Below, piece by piece: positions 17,832 through 25,446 of a DNA stretch of 64,000 nt. Position numbers and translations under genes: made by a program. Under the pieces are notes generated by a model. It was not told where the DNA came from and searched no databases. It saw nothing but the letters and a program-made list of their open reading frames with translations. The stretch is taken from the NCBI GenBank assembly GCA_902470905.1, contig CABRIC010000006.1, positions 1 through 64,000 of the forward strand, in the 5' to 3' direction. Source of the stretch: an uncultured Collinsella sp. GTDB lineage: Bacteria; Actinomycetota; Coriobacteriia; Coriobacteriales; Coriobacteriaceae. Within the stretch, counting starts at the first letter, position 1. Each line of letters starts with the position of its first letter.

Positions 17832-17859
17832 CCGTAAGCCCCCAAGTGGGAGCTTACGG
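17832..17859 (-). terminator. Hairpin between tRNA-Trp and secE
   Basis: CCGTAAGC pairs with GCTTACGG. The following T stretch is weak, so it is an RNA-processing or partial termination hairpin rather than a strong terminator. Confidence 0.45.
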
Positions 17860-17871
17860 AATAATGACTGG

Positions 17872-17944
17872 CACGCCAGGAAGGACTCGAACCCTCAACA
17901 CTCGGTTTTGGAGACCGATGCTCTACCAATTGAACTACTGGCGT
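17872..17944 (-). tRNA. tRNA-Trp (anticodon CCA)
   Basis: Folds as a cloverleaf with acceptor ACGCCAG/CTGGCGT, anticodon loop CTCCAAA (anticodon CCA) and T-arm GGTTCGAGTCC. CCA is not encoded. It sits between rpmG and secE, as in many Gram-positive genomes. Confidence 0.96.
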
Positions 17945-17957
17945 ATGTGACTAGAGA

Positions 17958-18107
17958 CTAGCGAGTCTCTTTGTGCAGCGTGTGATGACGGCACCAGGGG
18001 CAATACTTCTTGATCTCCATACGATCAGGCATGGTCGACTTGTTCTTGGTGGTCGTATAGTTGCGGCGCTTGCACTCAGTGCACGCAAGAGTAACTAGAG
18101 TACGCAT
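17958..18107 (-). CDS. rpmG: 50S ribosomal protein L33
   Basis: Small ribosomal protein of 49 residues starting MRTLVTLACTECKRRNYTTT. It keeps both Cys pairs (Cys9/Cys12 and Cys36/Cys39 in CPWC), so it is the zinc-binding (C+) form, which is not replaced under zinc limitation. It ends HHTLHKETR. An AGGATAC site precedes the start. It lies between tuf and tRNA-Trp and has a good promoter of its own upstream. Confidence 0.96.
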   Translation of the reverse strand: MRTLVTLACTECKRRNYTTTKNKSTMPDRMEIKKYCPWCRHHTLHKETR

Positions 18108-18152
18108 GTATCCTGAACCTTTCATTTCCGCCCCGTACGGGCACGAGTTGTT

Positions 18153-18182
18153 ACTTTATCAGCTCCACGTAAGTGCTGTCAA
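18153..18182 (-). promoter_or_regulatory. Promoter of rpmG-tRNA-Trp-secE-nusG
   Basis: On the minus strand, a consensus TTGACA (18177-18182) is followed after 18 bases by TAAAGT (18153-18158), about 45 bases before rpmG and after the tuf terminator. Confidence 0.7.
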
Positions 18183-18323
18183 TGAAAACCTCGAGTCAAT
18201 TGGTTCTCGGTGGATCCATTCATATTTGGAACACATCAATGAAGCCATCGAGAGCTAATCGACGGTGCATCCAGGACCATTATCGATCCTCTCGACACCA
18301 GCAACGGCTCAATATCCATTGCA

Positions 18324-18358
18324 GAAAAGAACCCGGCACCCATATAAGTGCCGGGTTC
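18324..18358 (-). terminator. Terminator of tuf
   Basis: GAACCCGGCAC pairs perfectly with GTGCCGGGTTC and is followed by TTTTC on the minus strand, 29 bases after the tuf stop. Confidence 0.92.
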
Positions 18359-18386
18359 TCTAAGTCAGCTATATCAAAGAGCTAAT

Positions 18387-19577
18387 TTACTCAATAATCG
18401 TGGAGACGATGCCCGAACCGACGGTGTGGCCACCCTCGCGGATAGCGAAGCGCAGGCCCTCCTCCATGGCGATCGGGTGGATGAGGTCGCCCTCGATGGT
18501 GATGTGGTCACCAGGCATAGCCATCTCGGTGCCCTCGGGGAGCTTGACCGTACCGGTAACATCGGTGGTACGGAAGTAGAACTGAGGACGATAACCATCG
18601 AAGAACGGGGTGTGACGGCCGCCCTCCTCCTTGGTCAGAACGTAGATCTCGCCGGTGAACTTGGTGTGCGGGGTAACCGAACCGGGCTTGCAGAGAACCT
18701 GGCCGCGCTCGATGTCCTCACGCTTGATGCCGCGGAGCAGCAGACCGACGTTGTCGCCAGCCTCGCAGAAGTCCATGGACTTACGGAACATCTCGATACC
18801 GGTAACGACGGTGTTCTGGGTATCCTTGATGCCGACGATCTCGACGGGCTCGTTGAGCTTGAGCTCACCGCGCTCGACACGGCCAGTAGCAACGGTACCA
18901 CGGCCGGAGATGGTCATAACGTCCTCAACGGCCATCAGGAACGGGAGGTCGTTGTTACGAGCAGGCGTCGGGATGTACTCGTCGACGGCCTTCATGAGCT
19001 CGCGAATGGCGTCCATCCACTTGGCGTCGCCCTCGAGAGCGCCCAGAGCGGAGCCACGGATGACGGGGATGTCGTCGCCGGGGAAATCGTACTCGGAGAG
19101 GAGCTCACGGGTCTCCATCTCGACGAGGTCGATGAGCTCGTCATCGTCGACCATGTCGCACTTGTTCAGGAAGACGACGATGTAGGGAACGCCGACCTGA
19201 CGGGCGAGCAGGATGTGCTCGCGGGTCTGAGCCATGGGGCCGTCGGTAGCGGCGATGACCAGGATAGCGCCGTCCATCTGAGCAGCACCAGAGATCATGT
19301 TCTTGACGTAGTCAGCGTGGCCCGGGCAGTCAACGTGAGCGTAGTGACGGGCAGCGGTCTCGTACTCAACGTGGGAGACGGAGATCGTGATGCCGCGCTC
19401 GCGCTCCTCGGGAGCCTTGTCGATGTTCTCGAACGCAGTGAAGTCAGCCTTGCAGCCCTCGGTCTCGGAGAGAACCTTGGTGATGGCAGCGGTCAGCGTG
19501 GTCTTGCCGTGGTCGACGTGACCAATGGTGCCGATGTTAACATGCGGCTTAGTGCGCTCAAACTTCTCTTTGGCCAT
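18387..19577 (-). CDS. tuf: Elongation factor Tu
   Basis: GTPase of 396 residues that delivers aminoacyl-tRNA to the ribosome. The G motifs are intact: GHVDHGKTTL, DCPGHADY and NKCD. The start at 19577 begins MAKEKFERTKPHVNIGTIGH and has an AGAGGAGG site just upstream; an in-frame extension upstream is not EF-Tu-like. It is downstream of three tRNA genes with no terminator between, a tRNA-tufB arrangement also known in other bacteria. No fusA or rpsL is adjacent. Confidence 0.98.
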   Translation of the reverse strand: MAKEKFERTKPHVNIGTIGHVDHGKTTLTAAITKVLSETEGCKADFTAFENIDKAPEERERGITISVSHVEYETAARHYAHVDCPGHADYVKNMISGAAQMDGAILVIAATDGPMAQTREHILLARQVGVPYIVVFLNKCDMVDDDELIDLVEMETRELLSEYDFPGDDIPVIRGSALGALEGDAKWMDAIRELMKAVDEYIPTPARNNDLPFLMAVEDVMTISGRGTVATGRVERGELKLNEPVEIVGIKDTQNTVVTGIEMFRKSMDFCEAGDNVGLLLRGIKREDIERGQVLCKPGSVTPHTKFTGEIYVLTKEEGGRHTPFFDGYRPQFYFRTTDVTGTVKLPEGTEMAMPGDHITIEGDLIHPIAMEEGLRFAIREGGHTVGSGIVSTIIE

Positions 19578-19631
19578 AAAGCCCTCCTCTAAACAGGTCG
19601 TCCCCGGACGGGACTTTGCCTTTATACCATA

Positions 19632-19662
19632 GTGGCCTCTCAACATACTATTGAGAAGCCAC
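19632..19662 (-). other. Hairpin between tRNA-Met and tuf
   Basis: GTGGCCTCTCAA pairs with TTGAGAAGCCAC (11 of 12). It lies between the tRNA 3' end and the tuf ribosome site, without a T-run. It may be a processing site separating the tRNA and mRNA parts of one transcript. Confidence 0.5.
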
Positions 19663-19676
19663 CGTGTTACCTATGG

Positions 19677-19750
19677 TAGCGGTGACTGGATTCGAACCAG
19701 TGACGCCACGGGTATGAACCGTGTGCTCTAACCAACTGAGCTACACCGCC
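19677..19750 (-). tRNA. tRNA-Met (anticodon CAT, elongator type)
   Basis: Anticodon loop TTCATAC between CACGG and CCGTG. Acceptor GGCGGTG/CACCGCT pairs fully, with G-T at position 1-72, and there is no initiator-type GGG/CCC anticodon stem, so elongator Met (or Ile2 if modified) is likely. Confidence 0.93.
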
Positions 19751-19753
19751 GGA

Positions 19754-19829
19754 TGGAGCCTGCAACCAGACTTGAACTGGTGACCTCTTCGTTACCAACG
19801 AAGTGCTCTACCGACTGAGCTATACAGGC
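19754..19829 (-). tRNA. tRNA-Thr (anticodon GGT)
   Basis: Anticodon loop TTGGTAA in a CTTCG/CGAAG stem, acceptor GCCTGTA/TGCAGGC, discriminator T, and a genome-encoded CCA end. Confidence 0.95.
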
Positions 19830-19839
19830 ACTTGACGGG

Positions 19840-19921
19840 TGGGAGCTATAGGATTCGAACCTATGTAGGCAGAGCCAACGGGTTTACAGCCCGTCCCCAT
19901 TAACCACTCGGGCAAACTCCC
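19840..19921 (-). tRNA. tRNA-Tyr (anticodon GTA)
   Basis: Class II tRNA with a long variable arm. Anticodon loop CTGTAAA in an ACGGG/CCCGT stem, acceptor GGGAGTT/AGCTCCC. CCA is not encoded. It is the first gene of the tRNA-tuf transcript. Confidence 0.95.
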
Positions 19922-19983
19922 AATCGTTCAAGTATCCGCAGGTCCTTTGGTCTTTTGGACCGCCGCCCCCGCGAACGAAAAAG

Positions 19984-20013
19984 ATAATACGATGCAACCT
20001 TGGGGGCTGTCAA
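19984..20013 (-). promoter_or_regulatory. Strong promoter of the tRNA-Tyr/Thr/Met-tuf operon
   Basis: On the minus strand, TTGACA (20008-20013) and TATTAT (19984-19989) are 18 bases apart, about 60 bases before tRNA-Tyr. Confidence 0.8.
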
Positions 20014-20137
20014 CGAAAACCTCTAGATACACGGCCCCGGGCGTATCTATATAAGCGTGACCTGCGGTTTTGTTGAGTTTGGATATGAAGGACAGTGGTT
20101 TTGGCTGCGCTGGTGACATTTCCCGAGGTAACACTTT

Positions 20138-20176
20138 GGTGTAGTGGAGTACACCTTCAGTATCGAACTTCGATAC
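20138..20176. repeat. Two adjacent short palindromes
   Basis: GGTGTA/TACACC around GTGGAG at 20138-20155, then GTATCGAA-C-TTCGATAC, a perfect 17-base palindrome at 20160-20176. They lie about 150 bases upstream of the tRNA-tuf promoter and could be operators or RNA hairpins. Confidence 0.6.
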
Positions 20177-20260
20177 CGGCTTAATTGCACCTATATATAG
20201 CTCGAGATCGGGGCTTCCTGGCTTGACCGAGCGTGGATGACTAGAGCCGGTCCGGCCTTT

Positions 20261-20478
20261 GTCTCGATCTGTAACGTCTAGAGAACATTTTCTCCCCAAT
20301 CTGTTACAGATTGAGATATTACGCAGAGACCCCAGCTCGCGTCTCATTCTGTAACAGTTAGATAGGTTTTCCTCCCCTATCTGTTATAGATCGAGATGTT
20401 TTTCTGCTAGCACCTGGCATTGTCTCGATCTGTAACAGTTAGAAACGATTAAACCGTCTTGGTGTTACAGATTGAGAC
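20261..20478. repeat. Array of three 57-base palindromes with 80-base period
   Basis: Units at 20261-20317, 20341-20397 and 20422-20478. Each starts with a GTCTCGATCTGTAAC-like 15-base arm and ends with its inverted partner (GTTACAGATTGAGAC-like). The arms pair at 13, 11 and 14 of 15 positions. The central part is exactly 27 bases in all three, with differing sequence, and the units are separated by 23 and 24 bases. The architecture resembles REP/BIME clusters. Confidence 0.85.
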
Positions 20479-20519
20479 AAATTGGGGAACGAGACGGACG
20501 CCGAGCCTGATAACTCGCC

Positions 20520-20561
20520 AAAAAAAGAAACGGACTCTGTCCCATATAGAGACAGAGCCCG
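20520..20561 (-). terminator. Terminator of tRNA-Thr(TGT)
   Basis: On the minus strand CGGGCTCTGTC pairs with GACAGAGTCCG and is followed by TTTCTTTTTTT, starting 9 bases after the tRNA. Confidence 0.93.
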
Positions 20562-20570
20562 AAACTCTCA

Positions 20571-20645
20571 TGGAGCCAGTGACAGGAATCGAACCTGCAA
20601 CCCACTGATTACAAATCAGTTGCGCTACCGTTGCGCCACACTGGC
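20571..20645 (-). tRNA. tRNA-Thr (anticodon TGT)
   Basis: Anticodon loop TTTGTAA in an ACTGA/TCAGT stem, acceptor GCCAGTG/CACTGGC, discriminator T, encoded CCA. It is a single-gene unit with its own terminator. Confidence 0.95.
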
Positions 20646-20798
20646 ACACTTGGCGCTTTCGCGCGAAGCCAGTTAAGAATAAAGGAATTGCGGACGGGGC
20701 GCAACAGGCCGCACGGCGTTATACAAATATGCAAAATCCAGCAACAACGCGTACCAGGCCCGTTCATTTCTGTCAGTGCGCCCTCAATCTTAAAACCA

Positions 20799-20859
20799 TT
20801 CGTCAGAACGAATAGTTTTAATTACAATTGCTATATATAAAACTATTCGTTTTGACGAA
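20799..20859. promoter_or_regulatory. Large operator-like inverted repeat before the HTH-kinase gene
   Basis: Two 21-base arms (20799-20819 and 20839-20859) are inverted copies matching at 20 of 21 positions, 19 bases apart. Each arm contains a smaller palindrome of the form TTCGT-N4-ACGAA. The spacer is AT-rich with a TATATA box. The position, ending 10 bases before the start, fits autoregulation by the encoded HTH domain. Confidence 0.75.
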
Positions 20860-20869
20860 GGGTTTCGTG

Positions 20870-22210
20870 ATGCTTACTACCAAGGAAGCAGCCGAGCTGC
20901 TCGGCATCACCCCGCGCAGGGTGCAGGAGCTCATTAAGAACGGCGCGCTGACCGCCCGCAAGGCTTCTGGTGTATGGCTCATCGACAAAGACAGCGTCGA
21001 CACGCGACTCCGCTCCGTGACCAAAACGGGGGGACGTCCCCGCCGCGGCCACGGTAAGAGCGAGATCGCGTTCACCCTCATGAACCGCACGTACGAAGTC
21101 GCTCAGCTGGTCTACAGCACATCGCGAAAAGACTTTACCCACATCGGTGCCGACATCGATTACGCCCACGCCCCTATTGGAGTATTTGGCCCTAATAGCC
21201 CCATATCGCTCGACTCCTTCCGCATCTGGTGGCGCGGCCGCGGTATCCCGCTCGCACGCATTGGGCTAGCCTCCCTGCTTGCAGAAGCCGCAGTCGATGT
21301 TCCCGATGAACTCGTCCAGCGAAATCTCGGCCTCTCCCTATCCGACCAGTATTGGATTAGACCCCAAGACTCCGGCCTCGCCTGGGAAGATATTAATTTC
21401 TTCAATAATGCCTTTGATGACGTCTCGCTAACCATTGCACCCTTCGCCCCAGAGGGTAAAGCAGCCGCCGCAAAACCCGATAACACCTCGGACGGCAATC
21501 TTCAAAAGTACTGGACATGCGAGGACGGGCGTCGAATTCTGCATAAGGCAGGAGCGCACCTGAACCAGGAACCTTATAACGAGCTGGTGGCGACCACGCT
21601 CCACCGTCGCATCCTAAACACCTGCGATTATGTGCCTTACTCGCTCGAGGGCACGGGCACTTCCGCCCTGAGCATATGCGATGTCTTCTTAACTGATGAA
21701 GAAGAGTATGTCCCCGCGTTCTATGTAAACCAGTACGCGAACGCAGGTGAACGACTAACCGACTACGAGCGATACGTAGCAAACTGCGAGGAGCTCGGGG
21801 TGACAGGCGTCAAGGATGCCCTTGACCGCATGATCGTATGCGATGACATCATTGCCAACTATGATCGCCATTGGCGCAACTTTGGCCTCGTGCGAAACGT
21901 CAACTCACTGGTCTGCAGACCAGCCCCCATCTTCGATTCGGGCTCATCACTCTGGTGCAACATTTCTCTTGAGGAGCTTCGGGCAGGAGAGCACAGTTTT
22001 ACCAGCGCACAATTTCATTCAAGCCCCGCCAAACAAATGTTGCTCGTCGAGGACATGGGCTGGTTTGACGGGGACAAATTCGAAGGCTTCGTTGACGAGG
22101 CAATCGAGATTCTGTCTAAAAACGATGCTCTAACAGCGAGACTGCCTTATCTAAAAGAGGCGCTAACGTGGCGCCTCAAAAGAATGATCGACATCGCTGA
22201 ATGGAGTTAG
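20870..22210 (+). CDS. HTH-HipA-like kinase fusion protein
   Basis: Protein of 446 residues. Residues 1-50 form an excisionase/MerR-like helix-turn-helix (TTKEAAELLGITPRRVQELI, then a wing with GVWLIDKDSVD). The rest resembles a HipA/CtkA-type Ser/Thr kinase: a catalytic-loop-like NYDRHWRNFGLVRN and a metal-binding-like APIFDSGSSLW. HipA toxins are normally paired with a separate HipB repressor; here the DNA-binding part is built in. An operator-like repeat lies directly upstream. I start at ATG 20870, after GAAGGG; an in-frame start at 20828 would include operator DNA. The target is unknown. Confidence 0.75.
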   Translation: MLTTKEAAELLGITPRRVQELIKNGALTARKASGVWLIDKDSVDTRLRSVTKTGGRPRRGHGKSEIAFTLMNRTYEVAQLVYSTSRKDFTHIGADIDYAHAPIGVFGPNSPISLDSFRIWWRGRGIPLARIGLASLLAEAAVDVPDELVQRNLGLSLSDQYWIRPQDSGLAWEDINFFNNAFDDVSLTIAPFAPEGKAAAAKPDNTSDGNLQKYWTCEDGRRILHKAGAHLNQEPYNELVATTLHRRILNTCDYVPYSLEGTGTSALSICDVFLTDEEEYVPAFYVNQYANAGERLTDYERYVANCEELGVTGVKDALDRMIVCDDIIANYDRHWRNFGLVRNVNSLVCRPAPIFDSGSSLWCNISLEELRAGEHSFTSAQFHSSPAKQMLLVEDMGWFDGDKFEGFVDEAIEILSKNDALTARLPYLKEALTWRLKRMIDIAEWS

Positions 22211-22237
22211 CGAGACAGCATCGCCCCGCCAACTCCC

Positions 22238-22915
22238 CTACCTCCCGCGGAGGGCCTTGAGCTTGGCCAGGGCATCGGGACTCAGGCGGCTGCCCAGAGT
22301 CATCTTGATCTGCGGAGCTTCCTCTGCCTCGTGAACGTCGTTATCGATCTGTTTGATCTCGTCCACCAGCATACGGCTCGAGATGCGCGTGACGCCCTTG
22401 CCCATGACGACAGCCTGGATCGTGCCGTCGCTCGATACCACGGAGCATGCGCGGCCTTCCTCGCGTGCCTCAATGCAGAGCTTCTGCACCACGGTATCGG
22501 CCGAAACACCCGTCGGCGAAAACTCGATGCGCACGCCACGGGCCGGCAGATTGAGGCGCTCGCTGGAGATATTGCCCGCGCCGTCAAATACGATCACGGC
22601 CTCGTAGCGGCCCTGGGCAAACGCAGCTACGTCATTAATGAGCGCCGTGCGCGCCATATCGTGAACGTCGCTGGAATACGGATCGTCGGAATAGTCGTAC
22701 ACGAGCTTTTCGTAGCGCGGCGTGCAGTGGATCACGTTGTAACCGTCGACCACCAGCAGCTCGGGCTTGTCGGAGTGCACCGTCGAGACTGGGTCGGCGA
22801 TAGCCTGCGCAAACGCATTGCCGCCCACGCCGTAGGTCGCGGCCGAAACAATCGGCTTGGCCGAGCCCTCGCCAAAGCGCTTGGCCTTGGACTTGGCGCG
22901 GTTCTTCTTGGACAT
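22238..22915 (-). CDS. YacP/Rae1-like NYN-domain ribonuclease
   Basis: Protein of 225 residues with a basic N-terminus and a NYN (PIN-like) nuclease domain: LLVVDGYNVIH near residue 55, VIVFDGAG and an acidic VVSSDGTIQ. B. subtilis YacP (Rae1) is a ribosome-associated endoribonuclease. The order cysS-rlmB-yacP here is the same as in Bacillus. It starts 3 bases after the rlmB stop, with a GGAGGAG site inside the end of rlmB. It has no clear partner downstream and is probably last in the operon. Confidence 0.85.
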   Translation of the reverse strand: MSKKNRAKSKAKRFGEGSAKPIVSAATYGVGGNAFAQAIADPVSTVHSDKPELLVVDGYNVIHCTPRYEKLVYDYSDDPYSSDVHDMARTALINDVAAFAQGRYEAVIVFDGAGNISSERLNLPARGVRIEFSPTGVSADTVVQKLCIEAREEGRACSVVSSDGTIQAVVMGKGVTRISSRMLVDEIKQIDNDVHEAEEAPQIKMTLGSRLSPDALAKLKALRGR

Positions 22916-22918
22916 GCG

Positions 22919-23833
22919 CTACTCCTCCCCCATGAGCTCGCCGGCGTTGCGGCGCAGCCACTCAAAGCACAGCGCCGTGGTCGCCTGGGCAACATTGAGG
23001 CTCTCGGTCATGCCGCGCTGGGGAAGCTTGGTCAAAAAGTCGCATTTCTCGAGCACCAGGCGCGAGATGCCGTCGCCCTCGGAACCCATGACGAGTGCCA
23101 CGCGGCCCTCGAAGGGGGCATCCCAGCAGCTGCCCTCGGCGTGCTCAGAGGCACCGCCCACCCAAAAACCGGCGGCTTTGAGGTCATCGAGCGCACGAGC
23201 GATATTGGGGACCTGCGCGATGGGCAGATGCATGACGGCGCCGGCAGAAGTCTTGTAGCTACCCACCGTTACGCCGGCGGCTCGTTTGTTGGCGATGATG
23301 ACGCCCGCTGCGCCCACAACCTCGGCAGAGCGCACGATGGCGCCAAAGTTACCGTCGTCGGTCACATGGTCGAGCACAACGACAAGCGCCGGACCGTCGC
23401 CCGCGCGGTCGAGGATGTCGGCGACATCGGCATAGGGGAAGTTGCCAACCTCGAGCGCAATGCCCTGGTGAGCGCCATGGCTCGACAGCGCATCGAGCTG
23501 CGCGCGCGGCACATACTTAATGCGGACACCCGCGGCGTAGAGGTCGTCGACCAGGCGCGACAAGGCGACATCGCGCTCCCCGCCCTCGGCAATGAGCGCG
23601 CACTTGATGGGAAAACCAGTGCGTAGCGCCTCGGCGGCAGCACGACGACCTTCGATAAACTCGCCCTTGGGAGCCTGGACAGCGTCGCGGTTGCGATCGC
23701 GCTGCGGACGTGCGGCATGAGTGCGATCACGCTGGCCCTTGGGAGCGGCAGCGCGGTCATTGCGGCGAATCGGACGCGAGCCAGAAGCGGCCTGCTTGCC
23801 GCCACGAGGCGCACGCTTGCGATTGTCGGCCAT
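22919..23833 (-). CDS. rlmB: 23S rRNA (guanosine-2'-O-)-methyltransferase RlmB
   Basis: SPOUT methyltransferase of 304 residues that modifies G2251 in the ribosomal P-loop in E. coli. A basic, disordered N-terminus (about 70 residues, many Arg/Lys) precedes a substrate-binding domain and the SpoU knot (VVLDHVTDDGNFGAIVRSAE, VMGSEGDGISRLV, MTESLNVAQATTALCFEW). The chosen ATG has GGAGG 8 bases upstream; a GTG 17 codons earlier is less likely. It lies between cysS and yacP. Confidence 0.93.
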   Translation of the reverse strand: MADNRKRAPRGGKQAASGSRPIRRNDRAAAPKGQRDRTHAARPQRDRNRDAVQAPKGEFIEGRRAAAEALRTGFPIKCALIAEGGERDVALSRLVDDLYAAGVRIKYVPRAQLDALSSHGAHQGIALEVGNFPYADVADILDRAGDGPALVVVLDHVTDDGNFGAIVRSAEVVGAAGVIIANKRAAGVTVGSYKTSAGAVMHLPIAQVPNIARALDDLKAAGFWVGGASEHAEGSCWDAPFEGRVALVMGSEGDGISRLVLEKCDFLTKLPQRGMTESLNVAQATTALCFEWLRRNAGELMGEE

Positions 23834-23976
23834 AAAACGGCCTCCTTTAATAGATAACGAACAAGAATCGACCGTCCGAGCCACGGCACCCTGCCTTTCA
23901 ATCGTCGGGCATGACCACCAGGTCTATGCCCTCCTCTTTCAAGGCAATCTGCCGCACCTCGAACGGTCGACAAATA

Positions 23977-25443
23977 CTAGAGACTCTTAATACGAGTGCC
24001 GGCGGCGGTATCCTCGATCGTCAGCCCGAGGTCCTTGAGCTGGTCGCGGATGGCATCTGCCAGATCCCAGTTCTTGGCGGCACGGGCCTCGGCACGAGCC
24101 TCGAGAATCTTGGCAGCGGCCTCGTCCACGTCGTCACCCGTGTAGGCAACCAAACCGGCGGCAACGCCCAGCAGGCCCAGCGGCAGCTCGACCTTGGGCT
24201 CGGGAAGCTCGACGCCAAGCGTATCGAGCAGCTCGGTCAGCGTGTCGGCGGCGGCAAGCGCGGCGGCCTTGTCGGCAGCGTCGCCCGCCTGCTCCAGGTA
24301 CTGGTTGCACTCGGTCACAAAGCCAAAGACGGCACCCATGGCACCAGCGGTGTTAAAGTCGTCGTCCATGCACTCCTTAAAGGTGGCACGGGTCTCGGCG
24401 GCCTTGGCGGCAAACGCCTCGGATGCTGCCTCATCGGCATCGGCCGTCGCATGGTTCGCGGCCCAGCGAAGGTTCTCGACCGTACCGGCGATACGCGTGA
24501 GCGAGTTCTCGGCACCCTCCAGGCGCTCCCAAGAAAAGTCGAGCGGCGAGCGATAGCTCGTCTGCAGCATCAGCAGGCGCAGGGCGGCAGCGGAGTGCTG
24601 CTCGAGGACCTCGGCCAGCGTAAAGAAGTTGCCGAGCGACTTGGACATCTTCTCGCCGTCTACCAGCAGCATGCCCGTGTGCATCCAGGTGTTGGAGAAG
24701 CCCTGGTGCCAGGCGCAGGTGGCCTGAGCGCACTCGTTCTCGTGATGCGGGAAGGCAAGGTCGGAGCCGCCGCCGTGGATGTCGATCGGAGTGCCCAGGT
24801 AGCGATGCACCATGGCGGCGCACTCGGTGTGCCAACCGGGACGGCCCTCGCCCCAGGGGCTCGGCCAGCTGGGCTCGCCGGGCTTGGCGGCCTTCCACAG
24901 GGCAAAGTCGAGCGGGTCGTTCTTGTCCTCGTTCTCCTCAATGCGTGCGCCAACCATAAGGTCGTCGATGTTGCGGCCCGAGACCTGACCATAGTTGGGA
25001 TCGCTGCGCACGGCAAAGTACACATCGCCGTTATCGGCTGCGTAAGCGTGGCCCTGCTCGATAAGCGTCTTGATCATGGCGATCATGGGGCCGATCTCCT
25101 TGGTGGCGCGGGGGCGCACATCGGGATCGAGCACGTTGGCGGCGCGCATGACGCCGATGAACTTGTCGGAGAACTCCGTCGCGACCTCGGCGGCCGTACG
25201 GCCCTGCTCGTTGGCGCGCTTGATGATCTTGTCGTCGACATCGGTGAGGTTCTGGACGAACGTGACCTCGTAACCGCTCGCGATGAGCCAGCGGCGAATC
25301 ACGTCAAAGCTGATGAACGTACGGGCGTTGCCGATGTGGATGTTGTCGTAGACCGTGGGGCCGCACACGTACATGCGGACCTTGCCGGACTCGATGGGCT
25401 GGAACTCTTCCTTTTTATGGGTAGCGCTGTTGTAGATACGCAT
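23977..25443 (-). CDS. cysS: Cysteine-tRNA ligase
   Basis: Class I synthetase of 488 residues that charges tRNA-Cys. The HIGH-type motif is HIGN in PTVYDNIHIGNARTF, zinc ligands include Cys in MYVCGP and the HHENECAQ region, and KMSKS is in GEKMSKSLGN. It starts 3 bases after the ispF stop. A 143-base gap with no gene separates it from rlmB. Confidence 0.97.
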   Translation of the reverse strand: MRIYNSATHKKEEFQPIESGKVRMYVCGPTVYDNIHIGNARTFISFDVIRRWLIASGYEVTFVQNLTDVDDKIIKRANEQGRTAAEVATEFSDKFIGVMRAANVLDPDVRPRATKEIGPMIAMIKTLIEQGHAYAADNGDVYFAVRSDPNYGQVSGRNIDDLMVGARIEENEDKNDPLDFALWKAAKPGEPSWPSPWGEGRPGWHTECAAMVHRYLGTPIDIHGGGSDLAFPHHENECAQATCAWHQGFSNTWMHTGMLLVDGEKMSKSLGNFFTLAEVLEQHSAAALRLLMLQTSYRSPLDFSWERLEGAENSLTRIAGTVENLRWAANHATADADEAASEAFAAKAAETRATFKECMDDDFNTAGAMGAVFGFVTECNQYLEQAGDAADKAAALAAADTLTELLDTLGVELPEPKVELPLGLLGVAAGLVAYTGDDVDEAAAKILEARAEARAAKNWDLADAIRDQLKDLGLTIEDTAAGTRIKSL

Positions 25444-25446
25444 TCG

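Larger units (their letters stand above)
19922..20570. other. Gene-free structured intergenic region
   Basis: About 650 bases without a convincing gene. In order it holds the minus-strand promoter for the tRNA-tuf unit, two short palindromes at 20138-20155 and 20160-20176, an array of three 57-base palindromes at 20261-20478, and the terminator of tRNA-Thr(TGT). A 139-codon minus-strand reading frame crosses it but runs through the promoter and repeats and is judged non-coding. Confidence 0.7.

Noticed and set aside
15732..17837. A 701-codon plus-strand reading frame over the ribosomal protein cluster
   Set aside because: It is antisense to rplA, rplK, nusG and secE, all identified from conserved motifs.
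18061..18258. A 65-codon plus-strand reading frame between rpmG and tuf
   Set aside because: It is antisense to the rpmG start and its promoter and has no homologous features.
19677..19750. Initiator tRNA-fMet
   Set aside because: The anticodon is CAT, but the acceptor pairs at position 1-72 and the anticodon stem lacks the three G-C pairs of initiators.
19928..20347. A 139-codon minus-strand reading frame across the tRNA upstream region
   Set aside because: It runs through the consensus tRNA-tuf promoter and the first palindrome, has no clear ribosome site, and the protein shows no recognisable fold or motif.
20261..20478. CRISPR array
   Set aside because: Repeats are 57 bases, imperfect and palindromic throughout, there are only three, spacers are about 23 bases, and no cas genes are near.
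22331..23626. A 431-codon plus-strand reading frame
   Set aside because: Antisense shadow of yacP and rlmB with no motif of its own.
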